Below, piece after piece: positions 14,032 through 22,330 of a stretch of DNA of 29,065 nucleotides. The notes beneath the pieces are model-generated. The model worked only from the letters and a program-made list of their open reading frames with translations. It searched no databases and had not been told where the DNA came from. Both the position numbers and the translations under genes were made by a program. Each line of letters begins with the position of its first letter. Within the stretch, counting starts at the first letter, position 1. Source of the stretch: Anaerolineae bacterium (lineage in GTDB: Bacteria > Chloroflexota > Anaerolineae > B4-G1 > SLSP01); the NCBI GenBank assembly GCA_016934645.1, contig JAFGSL010000241.1:1-29065 (forward strand). Direction: 5' to 3'.

Positions 14032-15567
14032 ATGATAATCATCGACACGTTATTTGCAGCTTTGCCCCTGGCGCTCATCATCATCCTGATGATAGGCATT
14101 CACTGGAGTGGCGCGAAGGCCGGTGCAGCCGGCTGGATCGCGGCCCTTGTTATCGCCGCGCTGCGTTTTTCAGCCAACGCGGAATTTCTCTTCTGGGCGC
14201 AAATCGACGGCCTCTTCCGCGCAATCCAGGTGCTCTACATCATCTGGGGAGCGCTGTTTTTCTTCCGTATCACCGAAGCCAACGGCGCACTGCAGGCTAT
14301 GGCGACAATGTTGCGGCAAATCACCCCCGACAGGACACTGCAAGTCCTCATTATGGGGTGGGCCTTCACCTCGTTTCTCCAAAGCGTAGGAGGTTTTGGC
14401 GTGCCGATGGCAGTCGTCGCACCCATTATGGTCGGCATCGGTTTCGAACCACTCGTCGCCGTAGCCCTGCCCGCGCTTGGACACTCCTGGTCAGTCTCCT
14501 TCGGCTCACTCGGCGTCTCGTTCGAGGCGCTGAAAACCGCGACCAGCCTGGAAGGAACAGTCATTGCGCCGGATATGGCGCTTATGCTCGGAATCGTATG
14601 CTTTCTCGCGGGTTTCTGCGTATTGTGGGTGGCTGGCGGCCGGCAGGCGCTGCGGGCAGGTCTGTGGCCAATGCTCTTGATGGCACTGACAATGAGCGGG
14701 GTACTCTATCTTTCCGTGCGCGCCGGGCTTTATAACATAGCTTCGATGCTCGGTGCTTTGACCGGGCTGGCGGCAGGCGTCATCTTGGCCAGGTTGCGCC
14801 AGAACAAACTCGACTCCAACGTTACCCCCATCCCCTGGAGCAAAAATCTAATATCCATCTCACCCTACATGCTGCTGTTGGTCGTCATCTTCAGTGCCAA
14901 TCTTATCCACCCACTCGCCGAGTTTCTTGACAAGATCGAGGTGCAGGTCGCCATTCCGCAAGTCACCCTTGCCAACGGCCAGATAGTCGACGCCAGCAAA
15001 ACGAAGGCGATCTCACTGTTCGGGCACGCGGGCGCGTTGTTGTTCTATACCGGATTCCTGACCCTCCTGCTCTCGAAAATCCAGGGGACGCTGCCACCAG
15101 GCGTCGGCAAAAAAATCCGCGCTGGTATGGTTCGCAGTGGATGGAAATCGACATTGGGAATTCTGGCTATGGTCGGGATGGCTACGACGATGGAGAAAGC
15201 GGGCATGGTGCCATTGCTTTCGCAGGCAATGGCCGATATCGCCGGAGGACTATATCCCTTAGTCACCCCCTTGATCGGCGCATTGGGCGCTTTTATGACG
15301 GGCAGCAATACCAACTCCAACGTGCTTTTCGGTGCGTTTCAACAGCAGGTTGCCCAAAATCTGGGCTATACAGTCCCGATGATTCTGGCAATCCACAATG
15401 CGGGCGCGGCTGTAGGTTCAGTTTTTGCTCCCGCGAAGATCATTGTGGCCTGTAGTACAGTGGGCTTGAGTAACCGTGAGGGAGACGCTCTACGCCGCAT
15501 TACGAAGTACTGCCTTGCCATACTCGTCGTTCTGGCATTAATTGGGCTGTTAATTACATCTGCGTGA
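14032..15567 (+). CDS. L-lactate permease family transporter (LctP)
   Basis: A 511-residue protein with about 12-14 membrane segments across its whole length. Family signatures include FLQSVGGFGVPMAVVAPIM, ALGHSWSVSFGSLG and the highly conserved TGSNTNSNVLFGAFQ near residue 425. LctP transporters move L-lactate, and some homologues glycolate, with protons. AAAGG before the ATG is the likely ribosome binding site. No lactate dehydrogenase or lut/lld genes are next to it, so which 2-hydroxy acid it carries is open. It appears to be a single-gene transcript between a hairpin element and the promoter at 15629. Confidence 0.9.
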   Translation: MIIIDTLFAALPLALIIILMIGIHWSGAKAGAAGWIAALVIAALRFSANAEFLFWAQIDGLFRAIQVLYIIWGALFFFRITEANGALQAMATMLRQITPDRTLQVLIMGWAFTSFLQSVGGFGVPMAVVAPIMVGIGFEPLVAVALPALGHSWSVSFGSLGVSFEALKTATSLEGTVIAPDMALMLGIVCFLAGFCVLWVAGGRQALRAGLWPMLLMALTMSGVLYLSVRAGLYNIASMLGALTGLAAGVILARLRQNKLDSNVTPIPWSKNLISISPYMLLLVVIFSANLIHPLAEFLDKIEVQVAIPQVTLANGQIVDASKTKAISLFGHAGALLFYTGFLTLLLSKIQGTLPPGVGKKIRAGMVRSGWKSTLGILAMVGMATTMEKAGMVPLLSQAMADIAGGLYPLVTPLIGALGAFMTGSNTNSNVLFGAFQQQVAQNLGYTVPMILAIHNAGAAVGSVFAPAKIIVACSTVGLSNREGDALRRITKYCLAILVVLALIGLLITSA

Positions 15568-15628
15568 TAACATCAGATTTTGCTGCCAAATCGCATAAAA
15601 AATCATGAAATCGTAATACTGCTGTAAC

Positions 15629-15656
15629 TTGAATCCCCCCCGTCTCAACGTATAAT
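15629..15656 (+). promoter_or_regulatory. Promoter of the receiver-CpaE / histidine kinase operon
   Basis: TTGAAT (15629-15634), a 16-base spacer, and a perfect TATAAT (15651-15656). The transcript would begin near 15663, about 30 bases before the ATG. Confidence 0.7.
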
Positions 15657-15693
15657 AAGAACAAACCATTCTTATAGAGAAAGTGAGTGCGCT

Positions 15694-16839
15694 ATGGAGC
15701 CCAATCGTATTCTAATCGTTGATGATGACGTCGATGCCCTACGTCTGGTCGGTATGATGCTTGAGCGCGAGGGGTTTCACATTCTCGCAGCAGCATCGGG
15801 CCAACAAGCTATCGATAAAGCCATCGCGGAGCAGCCGGTCCTCATCATCCTTGACGTGATGATGCCTGATATGGATGGCTACCAGGTAGCGACACAACTC
15901 CGCAAGAACCCGGCGACAGAGACCATTCCCATCCTGATGTTCACCGCCAAAACCGCGGTCAATGACAAAGTCGCGGGCTTCCAGGCTGGGGCAGACGATT
16001 ATCTTACCAAGCCTGTCCACCCCACCGAACTCATTACTCGCGTGCAGGCATTACTCCAGCGGAGTCGTCGCGCCGGCAGTGAGGTGGGGCGTGCACAAAT
16101 CATCGGTTTTCTGCCGACTAAAGGTGGCCTCGGCACGAGTTCACTCGCGCTTAACGTCGCCCTCGAATTGAAGAAGGCGTATCCAGACAAACAAACAGCC
16201 CTTGTCGAATTACAAGACGGCGGGGGCTCACTGGCCCTGCAACTGGGCATGAACGTGCCAGGTGGCATCCAGGCGCTATCTGAACGACCCGTCGCACAAA
16301 TCAACAAGGATTATTTGGGCGACAATCTGGTACGGCACACCTCTGGGCTACATTTGCTGTTGAGCACACACCAACCCTCCGGGACAGGGCCAAAACTCAC
16401 ACGCGAATTCTCCCGTACCATCCTGCGTCTTCTAAGCATCGATTATGATTACATTCTCCTTGACCTGCACGCAGCCCTGGATGAAGCAACTGCAGAAGCC
16501 CTGCGCATGACAGGCGACGTCGTCCTCACCCTGGATGCAAACCGCATTGGGCTAATCCTGGCGCAGTCCATGCTCGAAGGGCTAGATCGCTATAACATCG
16601 GCGCGTACAAAGCGAAAATTGTACTTATCAACCGCACGCCTGCCGCTGCTTCCTTGAACCGCCAGGACATCGAAAACACACTCCAGCACACGATGATCTG
16701 TAGCATCCCCCCCGTGCCAGACCTGGCCTACGAGAGCGCACAAAATGGCCGTCCGATGGTCTTGATACAACCCCGTAGCCTTGTCTCCCAACAAATTCGG
16801 CTGATTATCCAAACCCTCGTTGGGAGAGTGGAACCATAG
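15694..16839 (+). CDS. Response regulator receiver fused to a CpaE/TadZ-like ATPase domain
   Basis: A 381-residue protein. Residues 1-125 are a complete CheY-like receiver with acidic pocket D10-D12, phospho-acceptor D54 in LDVMMPDMDG, T84 and K106. Residues about 134-375 are a MinD/ParA-type domain whose P-loop reads KGGLGTSS (143-150) where ParA-like ATPases have KGGxGKTT. The lysine after the second glycine is absent, as in TadZ/CpaE proteins, which place pilus or secretion machinery in the cell. Strand DYILLDLHAALDEAT supplies the usual Walker B/DxH-like region. No tad/flp pilus genes are seen here. The following sensor kinase starts 19 bases after the stop and is likely its partner. Fusion of receiver and CpaE is known for this family; the localisation target is unknown. 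Confidence 0.88.
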   Translation: MEPNRILIVDDDVDALRLVGMMLEREGFHILAAASGQQAIDKAIAEQPVLIILDVMMPDMDGYQVATQLRKNPATETIPILMFTAKTAVNDKVAGFQAGADDYLTKPVHPTELITRVQALLQRSRRAGSEVGRAQIIGFLPTKGGLGTSSLALNVALELKKAYPDKQTALVELQDGGGSLALQLGMNVPGGIQALSERPVAQINKDYLGDNLVRHTSGLHLLLSTHQPSGTGPKLTREFSRTILRLLSIDYDYILLDLHAALDEATAEALRMTGDVVLTLDANRIGLILAQSMLEGLDRYNIGAYKAKIVLINRTPAAASLNRQDIENTLQHTMICSIPPVPDLAYESAQNGRPMVLIQPRSLVSQQIRLIIQTLVGRVEP

Positions 16840-16858
16840 CGAGAAGAGACCCACTATT

Positions 16859-18061
16859 ATGGAAAAATCATATGAGTCTTTGAAGCAAAGCATCGCCACT
16901 CTGGAGCAACTCATCCACATCAGCCGGCACTTGAACTCCACGCTCGAAATGCGCCCACTGCTCCAGCAAATCGTGGAATCTGCCCGCGACCTCACCGACG
17001 CTGATGGGGCATCGATCTTGCTGATGGAGAGCGACGACGCACTGCGCTTCGCAGCAGCGTGTGGGCCAGACGCCACGTTGCTCGAAATCACCGAAGTGCC
17101 ACTGGATAACAGCCTTGCCGGGTGGGTGGTCAAAAACCGCCAAATGCTGATCGTTGAAGATGTGCTGTCCGATCCCCGACATTTCGTTATCCAGAGCGTT
17201 GATCCCACCCAATCTCTGCTGGCCGTTCCGATGATTTTCGGTGACCAGATCATTGGTGTTTTGGAGTCGGTGACCACCAAAACGCGCCACAGATTCACCC
17301 CCGAGGACATTGAAACGCTGGAAACGCTCGCCAGCATTGCGGCGGTCGCAGTGCAAAATGCGCGCCTCTTCGAACAGAGCGATTGGGTGGCCGAAGTCGT
17401 TCACGAGATACGCACCCCCCTGACGGGCATCCTCTCTTACGCCGATCTGTTGCAGCGTCCCGACATAACCGACAGCATGCGTGCGCAATTCGTCACCATC
17501 ATCCAACAAGAGACCCAGCGCGTCAACGCTCTCGCCACCCAGTTTCTCGATCTGGCCCGCCTGGAGTCCGGACGCATCCGTATGGCGAAACATCATCTAT
17601 GCGTCAGTGAGATCATGACCGCAGCAGCTAACACCATCCGCCCCACCATCACCAACAATCGCCAGAACTTACGGGTAGAATTCCCCAATGATCTGCCCTG
17701 CACCGTCGGAGATGATCAGCGCATTCACCAAGTGCTTCTCAACCTGCTCAGCAATGCCGCGAAGTACTCTGACCCAGGCGATACCATCACCCTTGCCGCC
17801 AAAGTGAATGATCAAGAGATGTTCGTTTCCGTGTCAGACACCGGGCCGGGCATTCCGGAAGATCAATTGCCGCATCTCTTCCATAAATTTGCCCGATTGC
17901 CGGGCAAGGAACGCCAGGTCACTGGCACAGGATTGGGATTGGTCATTTCACGCCAGATCATCGAGGCGCATCATGGCCAAATTTGGGTCGAAAGTGAAGT
18001 GGGCAAGGGAACCACTTTCTACTTTTCTCTGCCGATCATCGCCCCGGAAAGCGCTGAGTGA
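16859..18061 (+). CDS. Soluble GAF-domain sensor histidine kinase
   Basis: A 400-residue protein with no membrane helix. The GAF domain spans about residues 18-170 (DADGASILLME, LAGWVVKNRQ, SLLAVPM). The kinase has an H-box EVVHEIRTPLTG with the phosphorylated H182, N-box NLLSNAAKYSDPG (about 295-307), G1 DTGPGIPED (327-335), F-box-like LFHKFARL and G2 TGTGLGL (355-361). All catalytic parts look intact. The start at ATG 16859 follows GAGAAGAGA; the frame is open further up to a TTG inside the previous gene. Co-transcription with the receiver-CpaE gene suggests a cytoplasmic two-component pair. The signal sensed by GAF is unknown. Confidence 0.92.
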   Translation: MEKSYESLKQSIATLEQLIHISRHLNSTLEMRPLLQQIVESARDLTDADGASILLMESDDALRFAAACGPDATLLEITEVPLDNSLAGWVVKNRQMLIVEDVLSDPRHFVIQSVDPTQSLLAVPMIFGDQIIGVLESVTTKTRHRFTPEDIETLETLASIAAVAVQNARLFEQSDWVAEVVHEIRTPLTGILSYADLLQRPDITDSMRAQFVTIIQQETQRVNALATQFLDLARLESGRIRMAKHHLCVSEIMTAAANTIRPTITNNRQNLRVEFPNDLPCTVGDDQRIHQVLLNLLSNAAKYSDPGDTITLAAKVNDQEMFVSVSDTGPGIPEDQLPHLFHKFARLPGKERQVTGTGLGLVISRQIIEAHHGQIWVESEVGKGTTFYFSLPIIAPESAE

Positions 18062-18359
18062 ATGCGCGACAGAGTCGCGTTCAGGCTACATTCCTCGCTG
18101 CTTGCCGCGATAACGGGGCTAGGGCCTACTTGGGGTTCATACCTATGAATGCTTTCCACAACCGTCAGCCACACGCCCTAAAGGGGAACCTATACAATAT
18201 AAGGGACGGCGAACATACCTTCATTTGGTGATTTTCTAACTTTACATTCCCGGAAATCATGGTAGAATTGACTTGCCTGTGAGCCAAGCGCTCTCGGGTT
18301 TTTGTTTTATAAAACGAATCACCCCAACAACGAAGACCAAAACTTATAGGAGTGTCGTT
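18062..18359. other. Gap before greA
   Basis: About 300 bases without a gene. A weak hairpin (CGCGAC-AGA-GTCGCG, 18065-18079) right after the kinase stop has no T-run. The only clear signal is the greA promoter at 18241-18268. Confidence 0.5.
18241..18268 (+). promoter_or_regulatory. Candidate greA promoter
   Basis: TTTACA (18241-18246), 16 bases, TAGAAT (18263-18268), with a leader of about 85 bases to the greA ATG. Confidence 0.5.
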
Positions 18360-18830
18360 ATGAGCAATCGCCCGGTATACCTTACACCGGAAGGGCAAAC
18401 AGCATTAGCACAAGAGCTAAATTTTTTGAAGACAGTTCGCCGCCAGGAGGTGGCGAATCGTTTGCATGAGGCTTTAGGCGAAGGGGAACTAATTGAAAAT
18501 GCCGAACTGGAGGATGCGCGCCGCGAACAATCGTTTGTGGAAGGACGCATTCTGACCCTAGAAGAACAGTTGCGGAATGCAGTTATCATCGAAGGGGATC
18601 ACCCCAGCGGCGTTGTTAGCGTGGGCAGCTATGTGACCGTCCAGGAACAAGATTACAATCAACCTGAAGAATATCACGTCGTCGGCTCTGCCGAAGCGGA
18701 TCCCGCGCATGGCAAGATTTCCAATGAATCGCCACTCGGGAAAGCTCTGTTGGGCAAGCGTATCGGCGATAAGGCCGTGGTCCAAGCGCCAGATGGGGAC
18801 ATTGTTTTCGATATTCTCGCCGTGAAATAA
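18360..18830 (+). CDS. greA: Transcription elongation factor GreA
   Basis: A 156-residue protein, the usual GreA length. The N-terminal coiled coil (about residues 1-75) carries the tip GEGELIENAELEDARREQ, which matches the catalytic GDLxENAEY loop with Asp replaced by Glu. The C-terminal FKBP-like domain holds GSAEADPAHGKISNESPLGK. GreA enters the RNA polymerase secondary channel and stimulates cleavage of backtracked RNA. TAGGAG 8 bases before ATG 18360 decides the start over an upstream in-frame GTG. The conservative Asp-to-Glu change at the tip keeps an acid there, so activity is probably retained. lysS follows, as in many bacteria where greA and lysS are neighbours. Confidence 0.95.
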   Translation: MSNRPVYLTPEGQTALAQELNFLKTVRRQEVANRLHEALGEGELIENAELEDARREQSFVEGRILTLEEQLRNAVIIEGDHPSGVVSVGSYVTVQEQDYNQPEEYHVVGSAEADPAHGKISNESPLGKALLGKRIGDKAVVQAPDGDIVFDILAVK

Positions 18831-18844
18831 AGAATCACGTACAC

Positions 18845-18885
18845 ATCAAACAAGCCCATACAGAAAGCGTATGGGCTTGTTTGAT
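18845..18885. terminator. Perfect 17-bp hairpin between greA and lysS
   Basis: Bases 18845-18861 and 18869-18885 are exact reverse complements around a 7-base loop AGAAAGC. The distal arm ends in TTGTTTGAT without a clean T-run. It may be a terminator of reduced efficiency, a transcript-stability hairpin, or both, so greA and lysS may be partly co-transcribed. Confidence 0.6.
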
Positions 18886-18937
18886 AAAGGGGATGCTTCC
18901 AATTTAAGAACTTGAGACTGTTTTGAAGGAGTCAACA

Positions 18938-20446
18938 GTGGAATTTAATGAACTAGAACGTCAACGTATCGAAAAACTAGAAAAGCTGCAAGAGGCTGGG
19001 ATCGCACCCTACCCTCGGCGCGCTTATCGCACGCACACAATCCAGGCCACGCTCGAAGCCTACGTTGCCGCAGAAGATGCTGGCAGCACGCCGCCTATCG
19101 TCACCGTGGCCGGACGAATCGTCAGCGTCCGTGTGATGGGCAAGGTTGCCTTCGCCCACATCGAGGATGAGAGTGGCAAACTGCAACTCTTCATGCGAAA
19201 AGACATACTAGGGGACGAAACTTACACGCTGTTCAAGAAAGCATTCGACATCGGCGATTTCGTTGAAGCCGGCGGCCCTGTCGTTCGCACACGTACAGAT
19301 GAAATCAGTGTCCAGGTCGAGACGTTGCGCATGTTGGCGAAAGCGATCACACCCCTGCCTATCCCGAAAGAATACGCGGATGCCGACGGTCATCTCACGC
19401 GTTACAGCGCCTTCTCCGACATCGAAGAGCGCTATCGCCAGCGTTACGCCGACCTGGCTGTCAATCCACAAGTACGCGAGACGTTCCGCACTCGCTCGCG
19501 GATGATCAGCGCCCTGCGCGCCTGGTTGGACGACCACGGCTACCTCGAAGTCGAAACACCGGTTCTGCAACCCCTGTATGGTGGCGCCGCCGCCCGCCCA
19601 TTCACCACCTATCACAACCAGCTCAAGCAGAATCTCTATCTGCGCATCTCGTTCGAGTTGTACCTCAAACGCCTCCTCGTCGGGATGTACGAGCGTGTTT
19701 ATGAGATTGGTCGCGACTTCCGTAACGAGGGTGTATCGTTCAAACACAACCCCGAATTCACGCAACTCGAACTCTACTGCGCTTACACCGATCTGTTCGG
19801 TATTATGGAAACTGTCGAACAACTGATCGCCTACACCGCAGAGCGCGTTTTGGGAACAGACACTCTTACCTATCAGGGCAACGAGATCACCCTCACACCG
19901 CCGTGGCAACGGATAACGCTGCGCGAGCTAATCATCACTCACACGGGCATTGACTACGTGGCGTTTCCCGACGCGGATTCGCTACGTGCCGAGATGCGCC
20001 GTCGCGGCTATGATGCTGCCAGCGACGCCACCTGGGGCCATCTGGTTGACAACCTACTCTCCGAAGCTGAACCGACACTCATCCAACCTACTTTCGTCCA
20101 CGATTACCCGGTCGATATCTCACCGCTGGCCAAGCAGAAACCTGACGATCCCACCCACGTGCAGCGCTTCGAACTCTTCGTCGGCGGCTTAGAAATGGGC
20201 AACGCCTTCACCGAGCTGAATGATCCCTTCGAGCAGGAACAGCGTTTCTATCAGCAGGGACGAGATTACGAAGCCGGAGACGAGGAAGCGCAGCCAATGG
20301 ATGAAGACTACCTGCGAGCACTGAAGTACGGGATGCCCCCTAACGGCGGATTCGGCATGGGAGTTGACCGCCTTGCCATGCTCTTAACCGATCATCACAC
20401 GATCCGCGACGTGCTCCTCTACCCTCACCTGCGCTCGCGTGATTGA
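18938..20446 (+). CDS. lysS: Lysyl-tRNA synthetase, class II
   Basis: A 502-residue enzyme that charges tRNA-Lys. The N-terminal OB-fold anticodon-binding domain is at about residues 50-150 (VAGRIVSVRVMGKVAFAHIE). Class II motif 1 is near 185-210 (ending VETPVL), motif 2 contains FRNEGVSFKHNPEF (about 260-273), and motif 3 contains GMGVDRLAML (about 473-482). ELYLKRLLVGMYERVYEIGR and MGNAFTELNDP are LysRS-specific. The start is a GTG at 18938 because AAGGAG lies 6 bases before it; an in-frame TTG at 18923 has no site. A bidirectional terminator follows. Confidence 0.97.
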   Translation: MEFNELERQRIEKLEKLQEAGIAPYPRRAYRTHTIQATLEAYVAAEDAGSTPPIVTVAGRIVSVRVMGKVAFAHIEDESGKLQLFMRKDILGDETYTLFKKAFDIGDFVEAGGPVVRTRTDEISVQVETLRMLAKAITPLPIPKEYADADGHLTRYSAFSDIEERYRQRYADLAVNPQVRETFRTRSRMISALRAWLDDHGYLEVETPVLQPLYGGAAARPFTTYHNQLKQNLYLRISFELYLKRLLVGMYERVYEIGRDFRNEGVSFKHNPEFTQLELYCAYTDLFGIMETVEQLIAYTAERVLGTDTLTYQGNEITLTPPWQRITLRELIITHTGIDYVAFPDADSLRAEMRRRGYDAASDATWGHLVDNLLSEAEPTLIQPTFVHDYPVDISPLAKQKPDDPTHVQRFELFVGGLEMGNAFTELNDPFEQEQRFYQQGRDYEAGDEEAQPMDEDYLRALKYGMPPNGGFGMGVDRLAMLLTDHHTIRDVLLYPHLRSRD

Positions 20447-20463
20447 CCTTCACATAGAAAAAC

Positions 20464-20491
20464 GGATGGGGTTTGCCCCCCATCCATTTTT
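20464..20491. terminator. Bidirectional terminator between lysS and the HD gene
   Basis: GGATGGGG (20464-20471) pairs with CCCCATCC (20478-20485) around TTTGCC. A T-run follows on the plus strand (20487-20491) and an A-run precedes, giving a T-run on the minus strand, so it serves both convergent genes. Confidence 0.85.
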
Positions 20492-20497
20492 GATCCC

Positions 20498-21148
20498 TTA
20501 CAACAAGCCTCGTACTTCCGCATCCAGCCGGTGATAGAACGCTTCCATATAGCGATGGCGTTCCAGAGCAATAGCTCGCCCCTCGCTGGTATACAACCGT
20601 TCCTGGATGCGCGATAGTTTCACCACAAACTCGTGGACCGGCGTGTGTGCGGCATCATCGCCGTTAGCTTCCCAACGCGCCAGGTCCACATCCGCCATTG
20701 ATGCCCAAAGCCGCTGCTGGTGCGCACCGCCATACGCGAACGCGCGCGCAACGCCAATCGCGCCAATCGCGTCCAGCTTATCCGCGTCAAACAGTACCTG
20801 TGCTTCAAGCGTCGCCGGCTCCGGCGCAACGCGAAAGCGATGCGCGGCAATCGTGTGAACCACAGCCTCAATCCACGCTGATGGGTGTCCCTGCGACGCC
20901 AGATAATTCCGCGCTCGCCCGGCAGCAAGCGCAGCATGATTTTGCCCATTAGCATCCGCTTCCCCCCGTCCCCAGTCATGCAACAGCGTCGCCGTGCGCA
21001 CGATGTCGAGGTCGGCGCCCTCCGCCCGTGCGATGCGCTCCGCCAGCACCAACACGCGCAAAATGTGATCGAAATCGTGCACACTATCCGCGTCTGTGTA
21101 CAGACAACGCGCTTCGTCAATCGTCAAAAGCTGTGATTTAACCATCAT
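20498..21148 (-). CDS. HD-domain phosphohydrolase
   Basis: A 216-residue soluble protein with the metal-binding HD superfamily pattern: HDFDHILRV (H24, H28), LLHDWGR (H57, D58), HTIAAHRF (H98 region) and LFDADKLDAIGAIGVARA (D121/D123). The layout and length match small YedJ/YpgQ-like HD proteins; YpgQ of Bacillus hydrolyses dNTPs, but substrate cannot be assigned here. The start is one of two consecutive ATGs (21148 or 21145) just after GGGAGG; the second has the better spacing. It lies downstream of the two peptidase genes but is separated from them by a strong terminator, so it is probably expressed by read-through or from a weak local promoter. Confidence 0.88.
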   Translation of the reverse strand: MMVKSQLLTIDEARCLYTDADSVHDFDHILRVLVLAERIARAEGADLDIVRTATLLHDWGRGEADANGQNHAALAAGRARNYLASQGHPSAWIEAVVHTIAAHRFRVAPEPATLEAQVLFDADKLDAIGAIGVARAFAYGGAHQQRLWASMADVDLARWEANGDDAAHTPVHEFVVKLSRIQERLYTSEGRAIALERHRYMEAFYHRLDAEVRGLL

Positions 21149-21164
21149 TCCTCCCTCTCCCAAT

Positions 21165-21187
21165 AAAAAACGAGCCTTGCGGCTCGT
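21165..21187 (-). terminator. Intrinsic terminator of the M23 peptidase pair
   Basis: On the minus strand ACGAGCC-GCAA-GGCTCGT (21187-21170) runs into TTTTTT (21170-21165), a textbook terminator with a tetraloop. Confidence 0.92.
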
Positions 21188-21211
21188 TCACATACCTGAC
21201 CCGACAGGTAG

Positions 21212-22330
21212 CTACGGCAGATAAATCAGCGGATTGGTCGGATAGCCGTTGTAGCGAATCTCATAGTGCAGATGCGGCCCGGTCGAATTTCCCGTGCTGC
21301 CCATCGCACCGATGACCTCGCCCGCGTATACCGTCTCGCCTTCGACAACAAAAATACGACTCAAGTGCGCGTAATAGGTTTGGAAGCCGTTGGCATGATC
21401 CAGAACGACCAAATAACCGTACCCTATATCAGTCCATCCAGCAAAACTGACGTAACCGCCATCCGAGGACACAATTGCCGATCCCACAGATCCACCAATG
21501 TCAATCGCGCGGTGACCATACCAGTATCCTTGTGTCAGTACCCCTGACGCTGGCCAGTAGAAAATACCCGCCCCAGTTACGTCGGTCTGCACCGGGCCTT
21601 GGTAACTCGTCACTTCACGCGCCACATACGGCTTCGTCCCACCAGGGACAATCAGCTTATCGCCCTCGGCTAACTGCCCGCCAGCGGGCAGCGTATTGAA
21701 TGAGCAGGTAGTGATAGCCTCAACGGTGACTTTATATTTCTCAGCCAGGGATTCGAGTGTATCGCTAACAGCGGCCGTATGGTAGACGCCATCGATAGGA
21801 AGAATTGTCAGGGTCTGCCCTACCTGCAACAGGTCGGGCATTTTCTCCATCTCCGGATTCGACCATAATAACGTCGTCGGTTGCAAGCCAAATGACTCCG
21901 CGATGGCTTCTGCAGTGTCGCCAGCTTGAACCACATAGGTGATAATTTCCAACCGTGGTCGCTCGGGGATAGCTGTATGAGATTCAGCCTGCCGGGCGAT
22001 ACCCGTGTTTCCACCGCTACGATAGTATGAACGCGTCAATGAGGTAGAAAGTGCGCTGGTGTTGGCGTTCGCATTGCGCGAAGCAAGGTCTCCAGCAGCT
22101 TGCGAAGCAGAGACAATGAAGTCAAATTTCACGCTACCCAGGACAACAAACAATACAAGGATCAGTGCGAGAGCAACGTGAGAGGCCAACCGACCCAATA
22201 CGGGGCGCTGCGCCTCACGGTCATCATGCCAACGCCATATCCACACGGCAAAACGCGTGAAAAAGCGAATCAAGGGAGGCATACGCCAGGCAAGATTATC
22301 CCGTTGAGGATTCTCGGAAGGCATACTCAT
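21212..22330 (-). CDS. LysM/M23 envelope metallopeptidase (second of a pair)
   Basis: A 372-residue protein with one membrane helix (about residues 50-68) after a basic Trp-rich N-terminus, so the bulk is outside the membrane. Two LysM-like modules follow (about 131-178 with VQAGDTAEAIAESFGL, and 182-229 with VSDTLESLAEKYKV). The C-terminal M23 domain (about 255-372) has its zinc and catalytic residues: H273/D277 in GHRAIDIG, H322 in YYAHLS and HLHYE at 353-357. M23 enzymes cut peptidoglycan cross-bridges, so this is likely a wall-remodelling enzyme or, as with EnvC/NlpD-type proteins, part of division or elongation control; the intact residues favour a true enzyme. Its ATG overlaps the upstream paralogue's stop by 4 bases (ATGA), so the two are translationally coupled. 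Confidence 0.93.
   Translation of the reverse strand: MSMPSENPQRDNLAWRMPPLIRFFTRFAVWIWRWHDDREAQRPVLGRLASHVALALILVLFVVLGSVKFDFIVSASQAAGDLASRNANANTSALSTSLTRSYYRSGGNTGIARQAESHTAIPERPRLEIITYVVQAGDTAEAIAESFGLQPTTLLWSNPEMEKMPDLLQVGQTLTILPIDGVYHTAAVSDTLESLAEKYKVTVEAITTCSFNTLPAGGQLAEGDKLIVPGGTKPYVAREVTSYQGPVQTDVTGAGIFYWPASGVLTQGYWYGHRAIDIGGSVGSAIVSSDGGYVSFAGWTDIGYGYLVVLDHANGFQTYYAHLSRIFVVEGETVYAGEVIGAMGSTGNSTGPHLHYEIRYNGYPTNPLIYLP

Noticed and set aside
16868..17596. 242-codon open frame on the minus strand
   Set aside because: Antisense shadow of the GAF histidine kinase gene.
19208..19909. 233-codon open frame on the minus strand
   Set aside because: Antisense shadow of lysS.
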